Origin: Clostridiaceae bacterium M8S5
GTDB lineage: Bacteria; Bacillota; Clostridia; Tissierellales; MCWD3
Assembly: GCA_029227815.1 (NCBI GenBank)
Contig: CP118523.1
Span: 186,001-250,000, forward strand
Length of the DNA: 64,000 bases
Direction: 5' to 3'
A program made the position numbers and the translations under genes. This document shows, in pieces, positions 43,855 to 52,647 of this stretch. The notes under the pieces were generated by a model. That model did no database searches. It was given only the letters and a program-made list of their open reading frames with translations, and had not been told where the DNA came from. How positions within the stretch are numbered: the first letter of the stretch is position 1; the number at the start of each line of letters is the position of its first letter.

Positions 43855-44499
43855 GTGGAAATTAAAGCTAAAAATATAGGTGTTGCTATTAAGGGCAAAA
43901 CAATATTTAATAATGTCTCTTTTGAGATCAAAAGCAATGAGATGGTGGCTATTACAGGAGCATCCGGGTCAGGAAAAACCACTCTTCTTAATTGTCTCGG
44001 ACTTATTCAAACAATAAGTAGTGGTAATATTCTTATCAATGACAAAAATGTAACTAAATGGAACGATAAACAAAAGACTAAATTTTGGCATGAACATGCA
44101 ACTTTTATATATCAAGATTATGGTATAATCGAAGATGAAACAGTATCATATAATGTTACTTTTAACAAGCGACAATCACGAGATAAGGATGTGAACGAGA
44201 TCCTAAAAAATGTAGGGCTTGATGGTAGAGGAAAAGAACTTGCTTCAGTCCTTTCAGGAGGAGAGAAGCAGCGTTTAGGAGTAGCACGCTCTATTTTCAA
44301 AAATGCGAATGTCATATATGCTGATGAGCCGACAGCTTCACTAGATGCAAAGAACCGCCAACTTGTAATAGACTTACTTAAAAGGCGAGTTCAAAGTGGG
44401 GCTACAGTTATACTTGCAACGCATGATGAGAGGCTTGTAAAAGAATGTGATAAAATTATAGATCTTTCAAAATTTGAAACAATATTAAATAAAGGTTAA
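43855..44499 (+). CDS. ABC transporter ATPase of the lactococcin 972 locus
   Basis: This 214-aa stand-alone ATPase of the LolD/MacB-like group has Walker A GASGSGKTT, Q-loop IYQDYGIIE, signature LSGGEKQRLGVARS, Walker B VIYADEPTASLD and switch ATHDERL. It would energise the seven-TM protein encoded 27 bp upstream. Start is GTG at 43855 behind GAAGGAGG. The set of peptide, membrane protein and ATPase is the standard three-gene lactococcin 972 arrangement. Confidence 0.92.
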   Translation: MEIKAKNIGVAIKGKTIFNNVSFEIKSNEMVAITGASGSGKTTLLNCLGLIQTISSGNILINDKNVTKWNDKQKTKFWHEHATFIYQDYGIIEDETVSYNVTFNKRQSRDKDVNEILKNVGLDGRGKELASVLSGGEKQRLGVARSIFKNANVIYADEPTASLDAKNRQLVIDLLKRRVQSGATVILATHDERLVKECDKIIDLSKFETILNKG

Positions 44500-44526
44500 G
44501 ATAAGTAATCTAATAGACAAAAATTT

Positions 44527-44567
44527 AAAGCTCTGACGTTTAAACAAAGCAACGGGGCTTTTTTTGA
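44527..44567 (+). terminator. terminator of the bacteriocin locus
   Basis: AAAGCTC pairs with GGGGCTTT across a loop of about 21 nt, with a seven-T tail. The stem is modest with a G-U pair. The remainder of 44568-44870 has no visible gene. Confidence 0.6.
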
Positions 44568-44870
44568 TTACTTTTTCATCAATAATTATTAAATTAATTT
44601 TTATGCTTTGGCTTTAGATCCACTTATTTATAGTAGGAGCGATACATAATAGAACATAATATATAATGATCCCTATCTTATACTAAATTCTTATACATTT
44701 TATTTTCTTTTCTTAATTTGGTGTAATCTCCATTAATGATCTAAATATATCCGAAAAACCACTATAATGTTTATACCTACCGCAGTTATATAATCCAACG
44801 TTTACTATATAAACACAAAATAATACGAACGATGCTTTAAAAAAATATTTTAATATATGTATTTTTATGA

Positions 44871-44920
44871 TATAATCATTTTGAAAAAGTTTTCATGACT
44901 TATGAAAGTATTTTCATAAG
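44871..44920 (+). promoter_or_regulatory. promoter and tandem LacI-type operators
   Basis: A TATAAT box (44871-44876) is followed by two palindromes: TGAAAAAGTTTTCA (44882-44895, one mismatch) and a 22-bp palindrome CTTATGAAAGTATTTTCATAAG minus one pair (44899-44920). Both overlap the start of transcription of the LacI gene. This is typical of autorepression. Confidence 0.72.
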
Positions 44921-44941
44921 TTTCAAGAAAGGAGCATCTTA

Positions 44942-45967
44942 ATGGCTAAGATTAAAGATGTAGCAAAACTAGCTAATACATCTATATCTACTGTTTCAAG
45001 AGTACTCAATGGCTCTGCTAATGTTAAACCTGATACTAAAAAAAGGATATTATCAGCTATTGAGGAGTTAGGATATAAACCTCTAGTGAGAGAAGTAGAG
45101 GGAAACATCTCATATACAAATACAATAGGATTAATAGTACCAGATATAGAAAACCCCTTCTTTGGTAAGATGACAAAAATTATGACTGCTATATTTGATA
45201 AATATGGATACAATACTCTGCTTATAAATATAGATAGTGTCATAAAAAACAATCAACATCCAATTGATTCAGTTAAAAATAAGGTAGATGGCTTAGTTTA
45301 TGCGTCATCTTACAAATACGAAGAAATAATAAATAAAGCAAAGGAATTAAAACTACCAATAGTAATAATGGACAGAGAGATAAGAAATATGATGGTTAGT
45401 TCCGTTGCAGTAAACAATGAATATGCAGGTTATATTGCAACAAAGCACCTAGTAGATATGGGACATAAAAGAATAGCCTTTTTTGGTGGCCCAGAGACAA
45501 TGCAAGTTTCTTACAAAAGGATGGAAGGATATAAGCAATGTCTGATAGATTCAAATCTAGAGGTAGATGAGGAACTAATAGTGTTTGGTGATTTTAGAAT
45601 GAATGATGGATATAACATGCATAAGTCGTTAGTTGAAAAAGGAGTACATATAACAGCAATTCTAGCAGCTAATGATTTGATGGGTATTGGTGCAATTAAT
45701 TACTGTAATCATATAGGATTAAGAGTACCTAGAGATATGTCAGTTGTCGGGTTTGATGATATAGACCTTGCATGTTCAATAACCCCAAATCTCACTACAA
45801 TATCCTATCCACTGGAGAGAATGGGTGAATTAGCAATAAAGGCAATTATCGATCAAATGAACAATAAAAATAAGCCACAGCTTATTACTTTATACCCTGA
45901 GCTTATAAAAAGAGAAAGTACAGGTAAGAGTGAGGTATGTCCAAAAGGAAGTGATTATAATGCGTAA
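44942..45967 (+). CDS. LacI-family transcriptional regulator
   Basis: This 341-aa protein has the LacI HTH (KIKDVAKLANTSISTVSRVL) and hinge helix (KKRILSAIEELGYKP), then a sugar-binding-type effector domain (~62-330, with GLIVPDIENPFFGKM, ILAANDLMGIGAI and VVGFDDI). Two palindromic operators lie directly upstream. It overlaps the first permease gene by 8 bp, so it heads the transporter-purine operon. The effector may be a purine base or nucleoside, as with PurR, but this is inferred from the neighbours. AAGGAGC precedes the ATG. Confidence 0.92.
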   Translation: MAKIKDVAKLANTSISTVSRVLNGSANVKPDTKKRILSAIEELGYKPLVREVEGNISYTNTIGLIVPDIENPFFGKMTKIMTAIFDKYGYNTLLINIDSVIKNNQHPIDSVKNKVDGLVYASSYKYEEIINKAKELKLPIVIMDREIRNMMVSSVAVNNEYAGYIATKHLVDMGHKRIAFFGGPETMQVSYKRMEGYKQCLIDSNLEVDEELIVFGDFRMNDGYNMHKSLVEKGVHITAILAANDLMGIGAINYCNHIGLRVPRDMSVVGFDDIDLACSITPNLTTISYPLERMGELAIKAIIDQMNNKNKPQLITLYPELIKRESTGKSEVCPKGSDYNA

Positions 45968-46787
45968 GAACAAACTAATATATTTGATGCTAATCCCTGG
46001 TGTACTAGTCCTAACACTTTTTTTAATAATACCTATTTTAATTACTATATCACAAACATTTAAAGGTTCAGACGGAATAACAGCTCATACATATATAAAA
46101 TTGTTTACAAACAAGCACTTTATAAGTGTGTACATAAGAACAATCAAGTTGGCTAGCATAACAACTATCATAGCTATCATACTGGGTTTTCCAACAGCTT
46201 ACTATATATCAACAACAAACAAAAAAGTGAGGGGTTTATACATTATGTTTGCAGTATTTCCCTTATTAACAAGTGCAGTAGTAAGATCTTTTAGTTGGAT
46301 GGTTATTTTGGGAAAAAAAGGTTTGTTAAATACTATGCTTATGAAGTTGAGTATAATAGATAAACCATTAAAGCTACTATACAACGAAGTTTCTATAGTT
46401 ATTGGATTAGTGTATTTATTCTTACCATTAATGATTATGTCACTAGTAGGTGTGATGGAGAACATAAGCTCCGATTTGACAGAGGCGGCAGAGAGTTTAG
46501 GGGCATCAAAATTAAAAGCTTTCTTGAAAGTTATTTTACCACTCAGTATACCGGGACTTATAGTTGGTAGTGTATTGGTATTCACAGGTAGCCTCACAGC
46601 ATATACTACGCCACAGCTTTTAGGAGGGAGTAAATCTATGGTTTTATCAACACTGATAAAGCAAAAAACATCTACTCTTAATAATTGGACAGAGGCATCT
46701 GCAATCGCGACAATAATGATAGTTACAACCTTAATCGTAGGTTCACTAATAAAAAATATGGCTAAAAAGCTTAATAAAGCAGGGTGA
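45960..46787 (+). CDS. ABC transporter permease, PotB type
   Basis: This permease has about 275 aa and six membrane segments (first at KLIYLMLIPGVLVLTLFLII). The coupling loop is EAAESLGASKLKAFLKVILP. It belongs to the spermidine/putrescine/thiamine class of permeases. The start is the ATG at 45960, overlapping the LacI stop codon (ATGCGTAA) and spaced from AAGGAAG; the GTG at 45930 is less likely. It couples to the next permease. Confidence 0.9.
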   Translation: MRKNKLIYLMLIPGVLVLTLFLIIPILITISQTFKGSDGITAHTYIKLFTNKHFISVYIRTIKLASITTIIAIILGFPTAYYISTTNKKVRGLYIMFAVFPLLTSAVVRSFSWMVILGKKGLLNTMLMKLSIIDKPLKLLYNEVSIVIGLVYLFLPLMIMSLVGVMENISSDLTEAAESLGASKLKAFLKVILPLSIPGLIVGSVLVFTGSLTAYTTPQLLGGSKSMVLSTLIKQKTSTLNNWTEASAIATIMIVTTLIVGSLIKNMAKKLNKAG

Positions 46788-46792
46788 TAATA

Positions 46793-47578
46793 ATGAAAAG
46801 AAAAAATTGGTTTTTAACTATAATAGCAGTTGTTGTATACATGTTTTTGCTAGCTCCTTTAGTTATAATAACTGGAGCAGCTTTTGGAAAGGATAGTTTT
46901 TTAAGGTTCCCACCAAATGGATTTACCTTTAAATGGGTACAAAATATCTTTAATGTAGAAATGTTTATTAGAGCGTTTTACATAAGTATCAAAGTGGCTG
47001 TTATATCTACAACAATAGCAATGATAATAGGCATACCAGTAGCGTATGCACTAAGTAGATTTAATTTTAAAGGAAAGAGTATAGTGCAGGGTATATTTAT
47101 TACCCCTGTAATAGTACCAGGAATTGTATTAGGATTTTCATTGATGAACTTTTTGATTATCAAACACGAATTACCAGTATTTATGAGCCTATTACTAGGT
47201 CATACAATAATCATACTTCCGTATATTATAAGGGTAATATCATCAAGTCTTGATAACTTTGATTATAGCATAGAAGAGGCGGCAATGAGTTTGGGCTGTA
47301 ATCAGGCTAAAGCCTTTTTCACGATAGTATTACCAAACATTACTTCTGGAGTGCTAGCAGGTTTTATATTAGCATTTATAAACTCATTTAATAATGTTCC
47401 GATGTCAATATTTCTTATAGGACCCGGGATTAGTACGCTACCTATTCAGATGATGAGCTATGTAGAATATTATTTTGATCCAACAGTGGCGGCTCTATCA
47501 GTAGTATTGATGATAATAACAGCGGTATTAATGTTCATAGTTGAAAAAACGCTAGGACTTAACTTTTTTACAAAGTAA
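46793..47578 (+). CDS. ABC transporter permease, PotC type
   Basis: This permease has about 261 aa and six membrane segments. It shows the typical PotC start (NWFLTIIAVVVYMFLLAPL), FTFKWVQNIF, and coupling loop EEAAMSLGCNQAKAFFTIVLP. I use the ATG at 46793; the in-frame GTG at 46784 overlaps the upstream stop. It pairs with the PotB-type protein. Neither sequence alone shows the substrate. Confidence 0.9.
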   Translation: MKRKNWFLTIIAVVVYMFLLAPLVIITGAAFGKDSFLRFPPNGFTFKWVQNIFNVEMFIRAFYISIKVAVISTTIAMIIGIPVAYALSRFNFKGKSIVQGIFITPVIVPGIVLGFSLMNFLIIKHELPVFMSLLLGHTIIILPYIIRVISSSLDNFDYSIEEAAMSLGCNQAKAFFTIVLPNITSGVLAGFILAFINSFNNVPMSIFLIGPGISTLPIQMMSYVEYYFDPTVAALSVVLMIITAVLMFIVEKTLGLNFFTK

Positions 47579-47593
47579 ATTAAGGAGGGTATC

Positions 47594-48646
47594 ATGTCAC
47601 TTATTGAATTAAAAAACATAAGCGTTGCGTATGGAAAAAACGTAGTACTTAAAAATCTAAATCTTAATGTGGAAAAGGGAGAGCTTATATCTCTTTTAGG
47701 ACCTAGTGGATGTGGTAAAACTACTACACTTAGATTAATAGCTGGTTTTAATACGGCAACAGAAGGTCAATTTATATTTAGCAATAAAGACTACACTAAG
47801 ATACCAGTTCATAAACGCAATTTTGGATTTGTGTTTCAAAGCTATGCATTATTTCCTCATATGACGGTGAGTGAAAATGTAGCATTTGGGCTTAAACTTA
47901 GAAAAGTAAATAACAATGAGATAGATAAAAGAGTAAAAGAAATTTTGGATATTGTGGATTTACAAGATTTTGCAAGGAGATATCCAAAGGAACTTTCTGG
48001 TGGACAAAGACAGAGAGTGGCATTAGCAAGAGCCTTGGTTATAAAACCCGATCTACTTTTACTAGATGAACCCCTTAGTAATCTAGATGCTAAGCTTAGA
48101 GTGAAAATGAGAGTAGGTATTAGAAAAATACAGCAAGAATTTAATATAACAACTGTATATGTTACTCACGATCAAGAGGAGTGTTTTTCGATATCTGATA
48201 AAGTAGCTGTAATGAATAAGGGAGTTATCGAGCAACTAGATAAGCCACAAAACATCTATGTGAATCCGAGAACACAATTCGTTGCAAACTTTGTTGGTTT
48301 TGAAAATTTCGTAGATTTTAAGATTGATTCAATACAGAGCAATTCCTACAAGCTTAAAGCTATAAATGGAACAAGTTTTAACGCTGTTTCAGATAGAAAA
48401 ATAAATACAGAAGGTATCAAGGGTACAATACGCCCTGATGAGATTAGATTTGCAAGGGAGAGTGATAAAGAAAATATCATAAAGGGTAAAATCAATATTA
48501 GTACTTATCTAGGTAAAGAGTATCAATATGTAGTTAATACTGAATTAGGGTCGCTAATAGTTAATGGATTAGCAGACTGTAGGTATTCAAACGGTGAAAA
48601 TGTAAGTCTTCACTTACCAAAAGAAAAAATTATATTAGTTGACTAA
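47594..48646 (+). CDS. ABC transporter ATPase, PotA type
   Basis: This 350-aa ATPase has Walker A GPSGCGKTT, Q-loop FVFQSYALFPHMTV, signature LSGGQRQRVALARAL, Walker B LLLLDEPLSNLD and the H-loop VTHDQEE, plus a TOBE-type C-terminal domain (~240-350). PotA/FbpC class. TTAAGGAGG precedes the ATG, 15 bp after the second permease. Confidence 0.94.
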   Translation: MSLIELKNISVAYGKNVVLKNLNLNVEKGELISLLGPSGCGKTTTLRLIAGFNTATEGQFIFSNKDYTKIPVHKRNFGFVFQSYALFPHMTVSENVAFGLKLRKVNNNEIDKRVKEILDIVDLQDFARRYPKELSGGQRQRVALARALVIKPDLLLLDEPLSNLDAKLRVKMRVGIRKIQQEFNITTVYVTHDQEECFSISDKVAVMNKGVIEQLDKPQNIYVNPRTQFVANFVGFENFVDFKIDSIQSNSYKLKAINGTSFNAVSDRKINTEGIKGTIRPDEIRFARESDKENIIKGKINISTYLGKEYQYVVNTELGSLIVNGLADCRYSNGENVSLHLPKEKIILVD

Positions 48647-48660
48647 GGAGGAAATTTAAT

Positions 48661-49749
48661 ATGAAAAAATTATATTTAATAATGACTTTAGTTGTAGTAA
48701 TGAGTTTTGCAATAATTGGATGTAAAAAAGATGATGCACCAGATAAAAATAAAGACAGTAATGCACAAAGTGAAGTAAAAGGAGAACCAACAGAATTTAT
48801 AGTATCTACATGGGGTTATAATGAGGACAAGCTTAGAAAAAATGTATTTGAGCCATTTGAGAAAGCAAACAACGTGAAGATAGTATTAGAAGTTGGTAAT
48901 AACTCTGATAGATTAAATAAGATTAGAGCTTCTAAAAATAGTAATATTGACGTTATATTTTTAGCTAACTCATTTGCTATACAGGGAGTAGAAGAAGGTT
49001 TATTCGAGAAAATAAATAGAGACAACATACCTAATCTAAAGAATATATACGATTTAGCAAAAGCTCCACTTGGAGAAGAATATGGACCAGCGTATACTCT
49101 AAATAAAACTGGTATCGTATATGATAGTGAGAGTGTTGATTTAGAGATAAAATCATGGAAAGACTTATGGAATGAAAAACTAAAAGACAATGTGGCGATA
49201 CCTAATATAACAACTACAGCAGGACCTTCAATGGTTGTGATGGCAGGAGCTAAAGCAAATATAGATGCATTAGAGAATTCAGATGCAGCATTTGAAGCTT
49301 TAGTTGCTTTAAAGCCAAACCTAGTTAAGACATTTGGAAGATCGTCAGAGGCTGTAAATATGTTTGCACAAGGAGAGATAGCTGTAGTAGCAATACAAGA
49401 TTTTGCTTTTGGAAGAATTAAAGAATCTACACCTACAGCAGTATGGGTAAATCCTACAGAAGGAGCTTTTGCAGGTTTAAATACAGTAAACATAGTAAAG
49501 GGAAGTAAAAACAAAGAACTTGCTGAGAAATTTATAGATTGGTGTTTAAGCGAAGAAGTTCAAATGGCAAATGCAGTTGATAAAGTTGATTCACCTGTTA
49601 ATATCAATGTTAAATTAACTGATGAGCAAGCTCAAGGATTGACTTACGGTGAAGAACTTATTAAATCGATAAAAGTGCTTGATTGGACAAAAATAAATGG
49701 TGTAAAAGCTAAATGGGTAGAAAACTGGAACAATAAAATGAATAATTAG
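48661..49749 (+). CDS. ABC transporter substrate-binding lipoprotein, PotD type
   Basis: This 362-aa lipoprotein (lipobox IIGC, Cys21) belongs to the extracellular solute-binding family 1/8 near PotD: FIVSTWGYNEDKLRKNVFEP, then IDVIFLANSF and WVNPTEGAFAGLNTVNIVKG. The usual polyamine-binding acidic residues cannot be confirmed by eye. The downstream adenine deaminase and phosphorylase suggest a purine-type ligand instead. AGGAGG precedes the ATG. A strong hairpin (49755-49794) follows. Confidence 0.88.
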   Translation: MKKLYLIMTLVVVMSFAIIGCKKDDAPDKNKDSNAQSEVKGEPTEFIVSTWGYNEDKLRKNVFEPFEKANNVKIVLEVGNNSDRLNKIRASKNSNIDVIFLANSFAIQGVEEGLFEKINRDNIPNLKNIYDLAKAPLGEEYGPAYTLNKTGIVYDSESVDLEIKSWKDLWNEKLKDNVAIPNITTTAGPSMVVMAGAKANIDALENSDAAFEALVALKPNLVKTFGRSSEAVNMFAQGEIAVVAIQDFAFGRIKESTPTAVWVNPTEGAFAGLNTVNIVKGSKNKELAEKFIDWCLSEEVQMANAVDKVDSPVNINVKLTDEQAQGLTYGEELIKSIKVLDWTKINGVKAKWVENWNNKMNN

Positions 49750-49754
49750 TTTGA

Positions 49755-49794
49755 GGTTACTAGAATACGGGATTTATTTCGTATTCTAGTAACC
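49755..49794 (+). other. perfect 15-bp intercistronic hairpin
   Basis: GGTTACTAGAATACG and its complement (49780-49794) enclose a 10-nt loop. No T-run follows, so it may stabilise or process the mRNA between the binding-protein gene and the adenine deaminase gene. Confidence 0.6.
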
Positions 49795-49818
49795 ATAAAA
49801 TAATAGGGGTGCATAAGT

Positions 49819-51537
49819 GTGGTAGTAGATTTGATAATAAAAAATGCATTTGTATATAATACTTATTTCAAAAAATTCTTTAAAGAAAATCTAGTCGTGA
49901 TTAACGAAAAAATATTATATGTGGGCAGTGATGATATATCAGGATACGAATGTGACAATATAGTAGAGGTTTCAGGTAAATATCTAATACCTGGTCTTAT
50001 TGATATACATATGCATATAGAGAGTAGTATGGCTACTCCAAGTGCATTTTCGCATGAGATAATAAAAAATGGAGTTACAACCATAGTGTCTGAGCCACAT
50101 GAAATAGCTAATGTATTTGGGCTAGATGGGATTAAGGAGATGATCTTTAGTGGTAAAGATTGTGTAGCAGATATATTCTATGGTATACCATCATCTGTGC
50201 CATCAACAAATAGTGAGTTTGAAACAACAGGAGAAGAAATTGGATTAGAAGAAATAAAGAGCCTAGCACAAAGTGAAAATATCATATGTCTAGGAGAGGT
50301 TATGAACTATTATGATGTTGTGCACAAACCAGAGTCAAAGATAAATAAAATCATAGACTATATGAAAACAAATCATCCTGATATGCCAATAGAAGGACAT
50401 TGTCCTAAAATCATGGGGAAAGATTTAGCTACTTACATCTATAGAGGTATAAATTCTGATCATACACAACAAATGGTTGATACAATGCGAGAACGTATAA
50501 AAATGGGTATGTTTATTCAGATACAAGAAAAATCATTAAAAAAAGAAATCATAGATTTTCTAAATAAGAATAATTTGCACGGTAATTATTGCTTTGTCAC
50601 TGATGATGTAATGGCAGATACATTGAATATACAGGGACATTTAAACAAGATTGTAAAAAAGGCTATAGAGCTTGGAATGAGTGAGGAAAATGCGATATTT
50701 GCAGCAACGTACACTCCAGCTATGAGAATGAATTTAAAAGATAGGGGTGCTTTAGCACCAGGAAAGATAGCGGATATTGTGCTTTTAGATAGTTTAGCAG
50801 AGTTTGATATAAACACTGTATATAAAAAAGGGGTGTTAGTCTACCAAAAAGGTATGGAGTATGACTACAAAGGTACTGATTACAGATATCCAGATGGATT
50901 TTATAAAAGTGTAAAGCGCAAGAAAGTTACAAAACATGATTTTGATATAAATGCTCCAATAGCAAATGGTAGTATTGATTGTAGAGTTATCAAAGTATCT
51001 AACAATACTACTTTTACGGAAGAGGAGATTCATAGTATAAATGTTAAAGACAATAAATTGCAATGGGCAGATAATGGCTGTTGTTTGATAGCTGTTCTTG
51101 AGAGATATGGTAAAAACAACAATATAGCACTTGGACTAATAAGTGGTGATACCATCAAAAGAGGGAGTGTTGCTACTACATATGCACATGATCATCACAA
51201 TATATTGGTGGTAGGTAAAAAAATAGATGATATAGTACTTGCAGTAAACCATGTGATAGATAATCAAGGAGGCATTTATGTTGTAGAGGATAATGATATC
51301 AAGGCAAAAATAGATTTACCTATAGGTGGGATTCTATCAGATAAAAGTATTGCTGATATTGCAAGACAAACTAGAGATGTTAGAGAGGCTTTATTAGAGC
51401 TTGGATATGATCATTATAATCCAATAATGTCTCTTTGCACTAATAGCCTTCCTGTTAGTCAATTGCTAAAGATAACAGACAAAGGCTTAATAAAATTGAG
51501 CGAAAATAAAATAGTAGACTTATTTTTGGAGGTATAA
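49819..51537 (+). CDS. ade: adenine deaminase
   Basis: This 572-aa amidohydrolase has the adenine deaminase signature GLIDIHMHIESSMATPSAF, then VSEPHEIANV, GEVMNYYDVV, GHCPKIMGKDLATYI and CFVTDDVMAD, and the C-terminal domain with GLISGDTIKRGSVATTYAHD and DLPIGGILSD. It converts adenine to hypoxanthine and ammonia with a dinuclear metal centre. Full length for the family. Start is GTG at 49819 behind TAGGGGTG. It is followed one base later by a nucleoside phosphorylase, so the pair forms a purine salvage unit. Confidence 0.95.
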   Translation: MVVDLIIKNAFVYNTYFKKFFKENLVVINEKILYVGSDDISGYECDNIVEVSGKYLIPGLIDIHMHIESSMATPSAFSHEIIKNGVTTIVSEPHEIANVFGLDGIKEMIFSGKDCVADIFYGIPSSVPSTNSEFETTGEEIGLEEIKSLAQSENIICLGEVMNYYDVVHKPESKINKIIDYMKTNHPDMPIEGHCPKIMGKDLATYIYRGINSDHTQQMVDTMRERIKMGMFIQIQEKSLKKEIIDFLNKNNLHGNYCFVTDDVMADTLNIQGHLNKIVKKAIELGMSEENAIFAATYTPAMRMNLKDRGALAPGKIADIVLLDSLAEFDINTVYKKGVLVYQKGMEYDYKGTDYRYPDGFYKSVKRKKVTKHDFDINAPIANGSIDCRVIKVSNNTTFTEEEIHSINVKDNKLQWADNGCCLIAVLERYGKNNNIALGLISGDTIKRGSVATTYAHDHHNILVVGKKIDDIVLAVNHVIDNQGGIYVVEDNDIKAKIDLPIGGILSDKSIADIARQTRDVREALLELGYDHYNPIMSLCTNSLPVSQLLKITDKGLIKLSENKIVDLFLEV

Positions 51538-51538
51538 A

Positions 51539-52288
51539 ATGGCTTACGATAAAACATTACAAAAACATATTAGATGTAAAGAAGGAGATGTAGCAGAATA
51601 TGTTCTAATTCCTGGGGATCCTCAAAGAGCTAAAAGGATAGCAGATACATTTGATACAGTTCAGAAGATAGCAGAAAACAGAGAGTATGTTGTATATACT
51701 GGATATAAAGATGGTGTAAGAATTAGTGTGTGTTCAACTGGTATAGGAGGACCTTCAGCAGCAATAGCTATAGAGGAACTTGCGAAGATTGGAGCACATA
51801 CATTTATAAGAGTAGGCTCAGCAGGTGGGCGTAGAGAAAATATACCAGTAGGTAGTGTAGTAATAGTAAATGCAGCAGTTAGAGGAGATGGAACTAGTAA
51901 AGAATATCTTCCAGAGATATATCCAGCTATAGCTGACTATGATGTTACCACAGCTCTAATGAATGCAGCTAAAGAAATATTGAAAGATGACAAATATTAT
52001 ATAGGGCCAAGTTTTTCGAGAGATGCATATTATATGCAAGATAATAAGCTAAACGAATTGCTACTAGATACAGATGTTGCAGTATCAGAGATGGAATGTG
52101 CTACAGCATTTATAGTGGGTTCTAAGAGGAGATTAAGAGTAGGTGCTTTAGTAGGTACAGATTCTAATATAATCAAGAAAAAGCAGTTAACCTTGCAGGA
52201 GAAAGATAGATTATACATGCAAGCAGAAAAAAATACGATATCCATAGCTGTTAAAGCTATAGTTGCCATGAGTAAAGTTGAAAAGTAA
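51539..52288 (+). CDS. nucleoside phosphorylase (uridine/purine phosphorylase family)
   Basis: This 249-aa NP-1 family protein has the phosphate-binding LIPGDPQRAKRIADTFD, STGIGGPSAAIAIEEL, IRVGSAGG and the sugar-binding EMECATAF motif. The VSEMEC motif is closest to uridine phosphorylases, but purine specificity cannot be excluded, and its place next to adenine deaminase favours purines or a broad enzyme. GGAGGT ribosome site lies within the end of ade; the genes are one base apart and surely coupled. Confidence 0.9.
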   Translation: MAYDKTLQKHIRCKEGDVAEYVLIPGDPQRAKRIADTFDTVQKIAENREYVVYTGYKDGVRISVCSTGIGGPSAAIAIEELAKIGAHTFIRVGSAGGRRENIPVGSVVIVNAAVRGDGTSKEYLPEIYPAIADYDVTTALMNAAKEILKDDKYYIGPSFSRDAYYMQDNKLNELLLDTDVAVSEMECATAFIVGSKRRLRVGALVGTDSNIIKKKQLTLQEKDRLYMQAEKNTISIAVKAIVAMSKVEK

Positions 52289-52296
52289 AGGTCATA

Positions 52297-52420
52297 ACGG
52301 ACTGTAGAAAAAAGCAATTCTTGCGTTGTTGTTAGATTTTTCGTTGATTACTTACCCCTAAGTAAGCTCTGTTACACAATTTTAGCACACTCCGATTTGA
52401 GACTTTTACTACAGTCTGTT
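52297..52420. repeat. palindromic intergenic repeat, copy 1
   Basis: The ends GGACTGTAG...AAAAG and CTTTTACTACAGTC are inverted repeats. A central perfect stem TTACTTA-CCCC-TAAGTAA (52348-52365) sits inside. The unit resembles 62307-62430 in length, end sequences and central hairpin. It lies just after the phosphorylase stop. Confidence 0.72.
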
Positions 52421-52435
52421 AACTAGATGACTAAG

Positions 52436-52455
52436 CGTCAACATTTATGTTGACG
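52436..52455 (+). terminator. perfect palindromic hairpin after repeat
   Basis: CGTCAACAT-TT-ATGTTGACG is a 9-bp perfect stem followed by TTAATTTTATG. It may terminate the purine operon. 52456-52647 is otherwise empty and AT-rich. Confidence 0.5.
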
Positions 52456-52647
52456 TTAATTTTATGCTTAAAAATCACGCACAAATAGATGTTTTAAATA
52501 GCTAACTAACCTTATTGCCAAGGAAATATGTTGAAAATTGTCGATAAATATAATATAATAAAAAATGCAATTACTATTATATACTTAATTATGCAAAAAA
52601 TATACAATAAATGAACAAAATATATGTAGTGTATAGGAGGCTAGGAT

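Noticed and set aside
44760..44830. Possible purine riboswitch before the LacI-purine operon
   Set aside because: The conserved purine-aptamer core and loop sequences are not present on either strand; only scattered similarity such as TATATAA was seen.
48816..49514. 232-codon minus-strand ORF
   Set aside because: Fully antisense to the PotD-type binding-protein gene, which has strong family motifs and a ribosome site.
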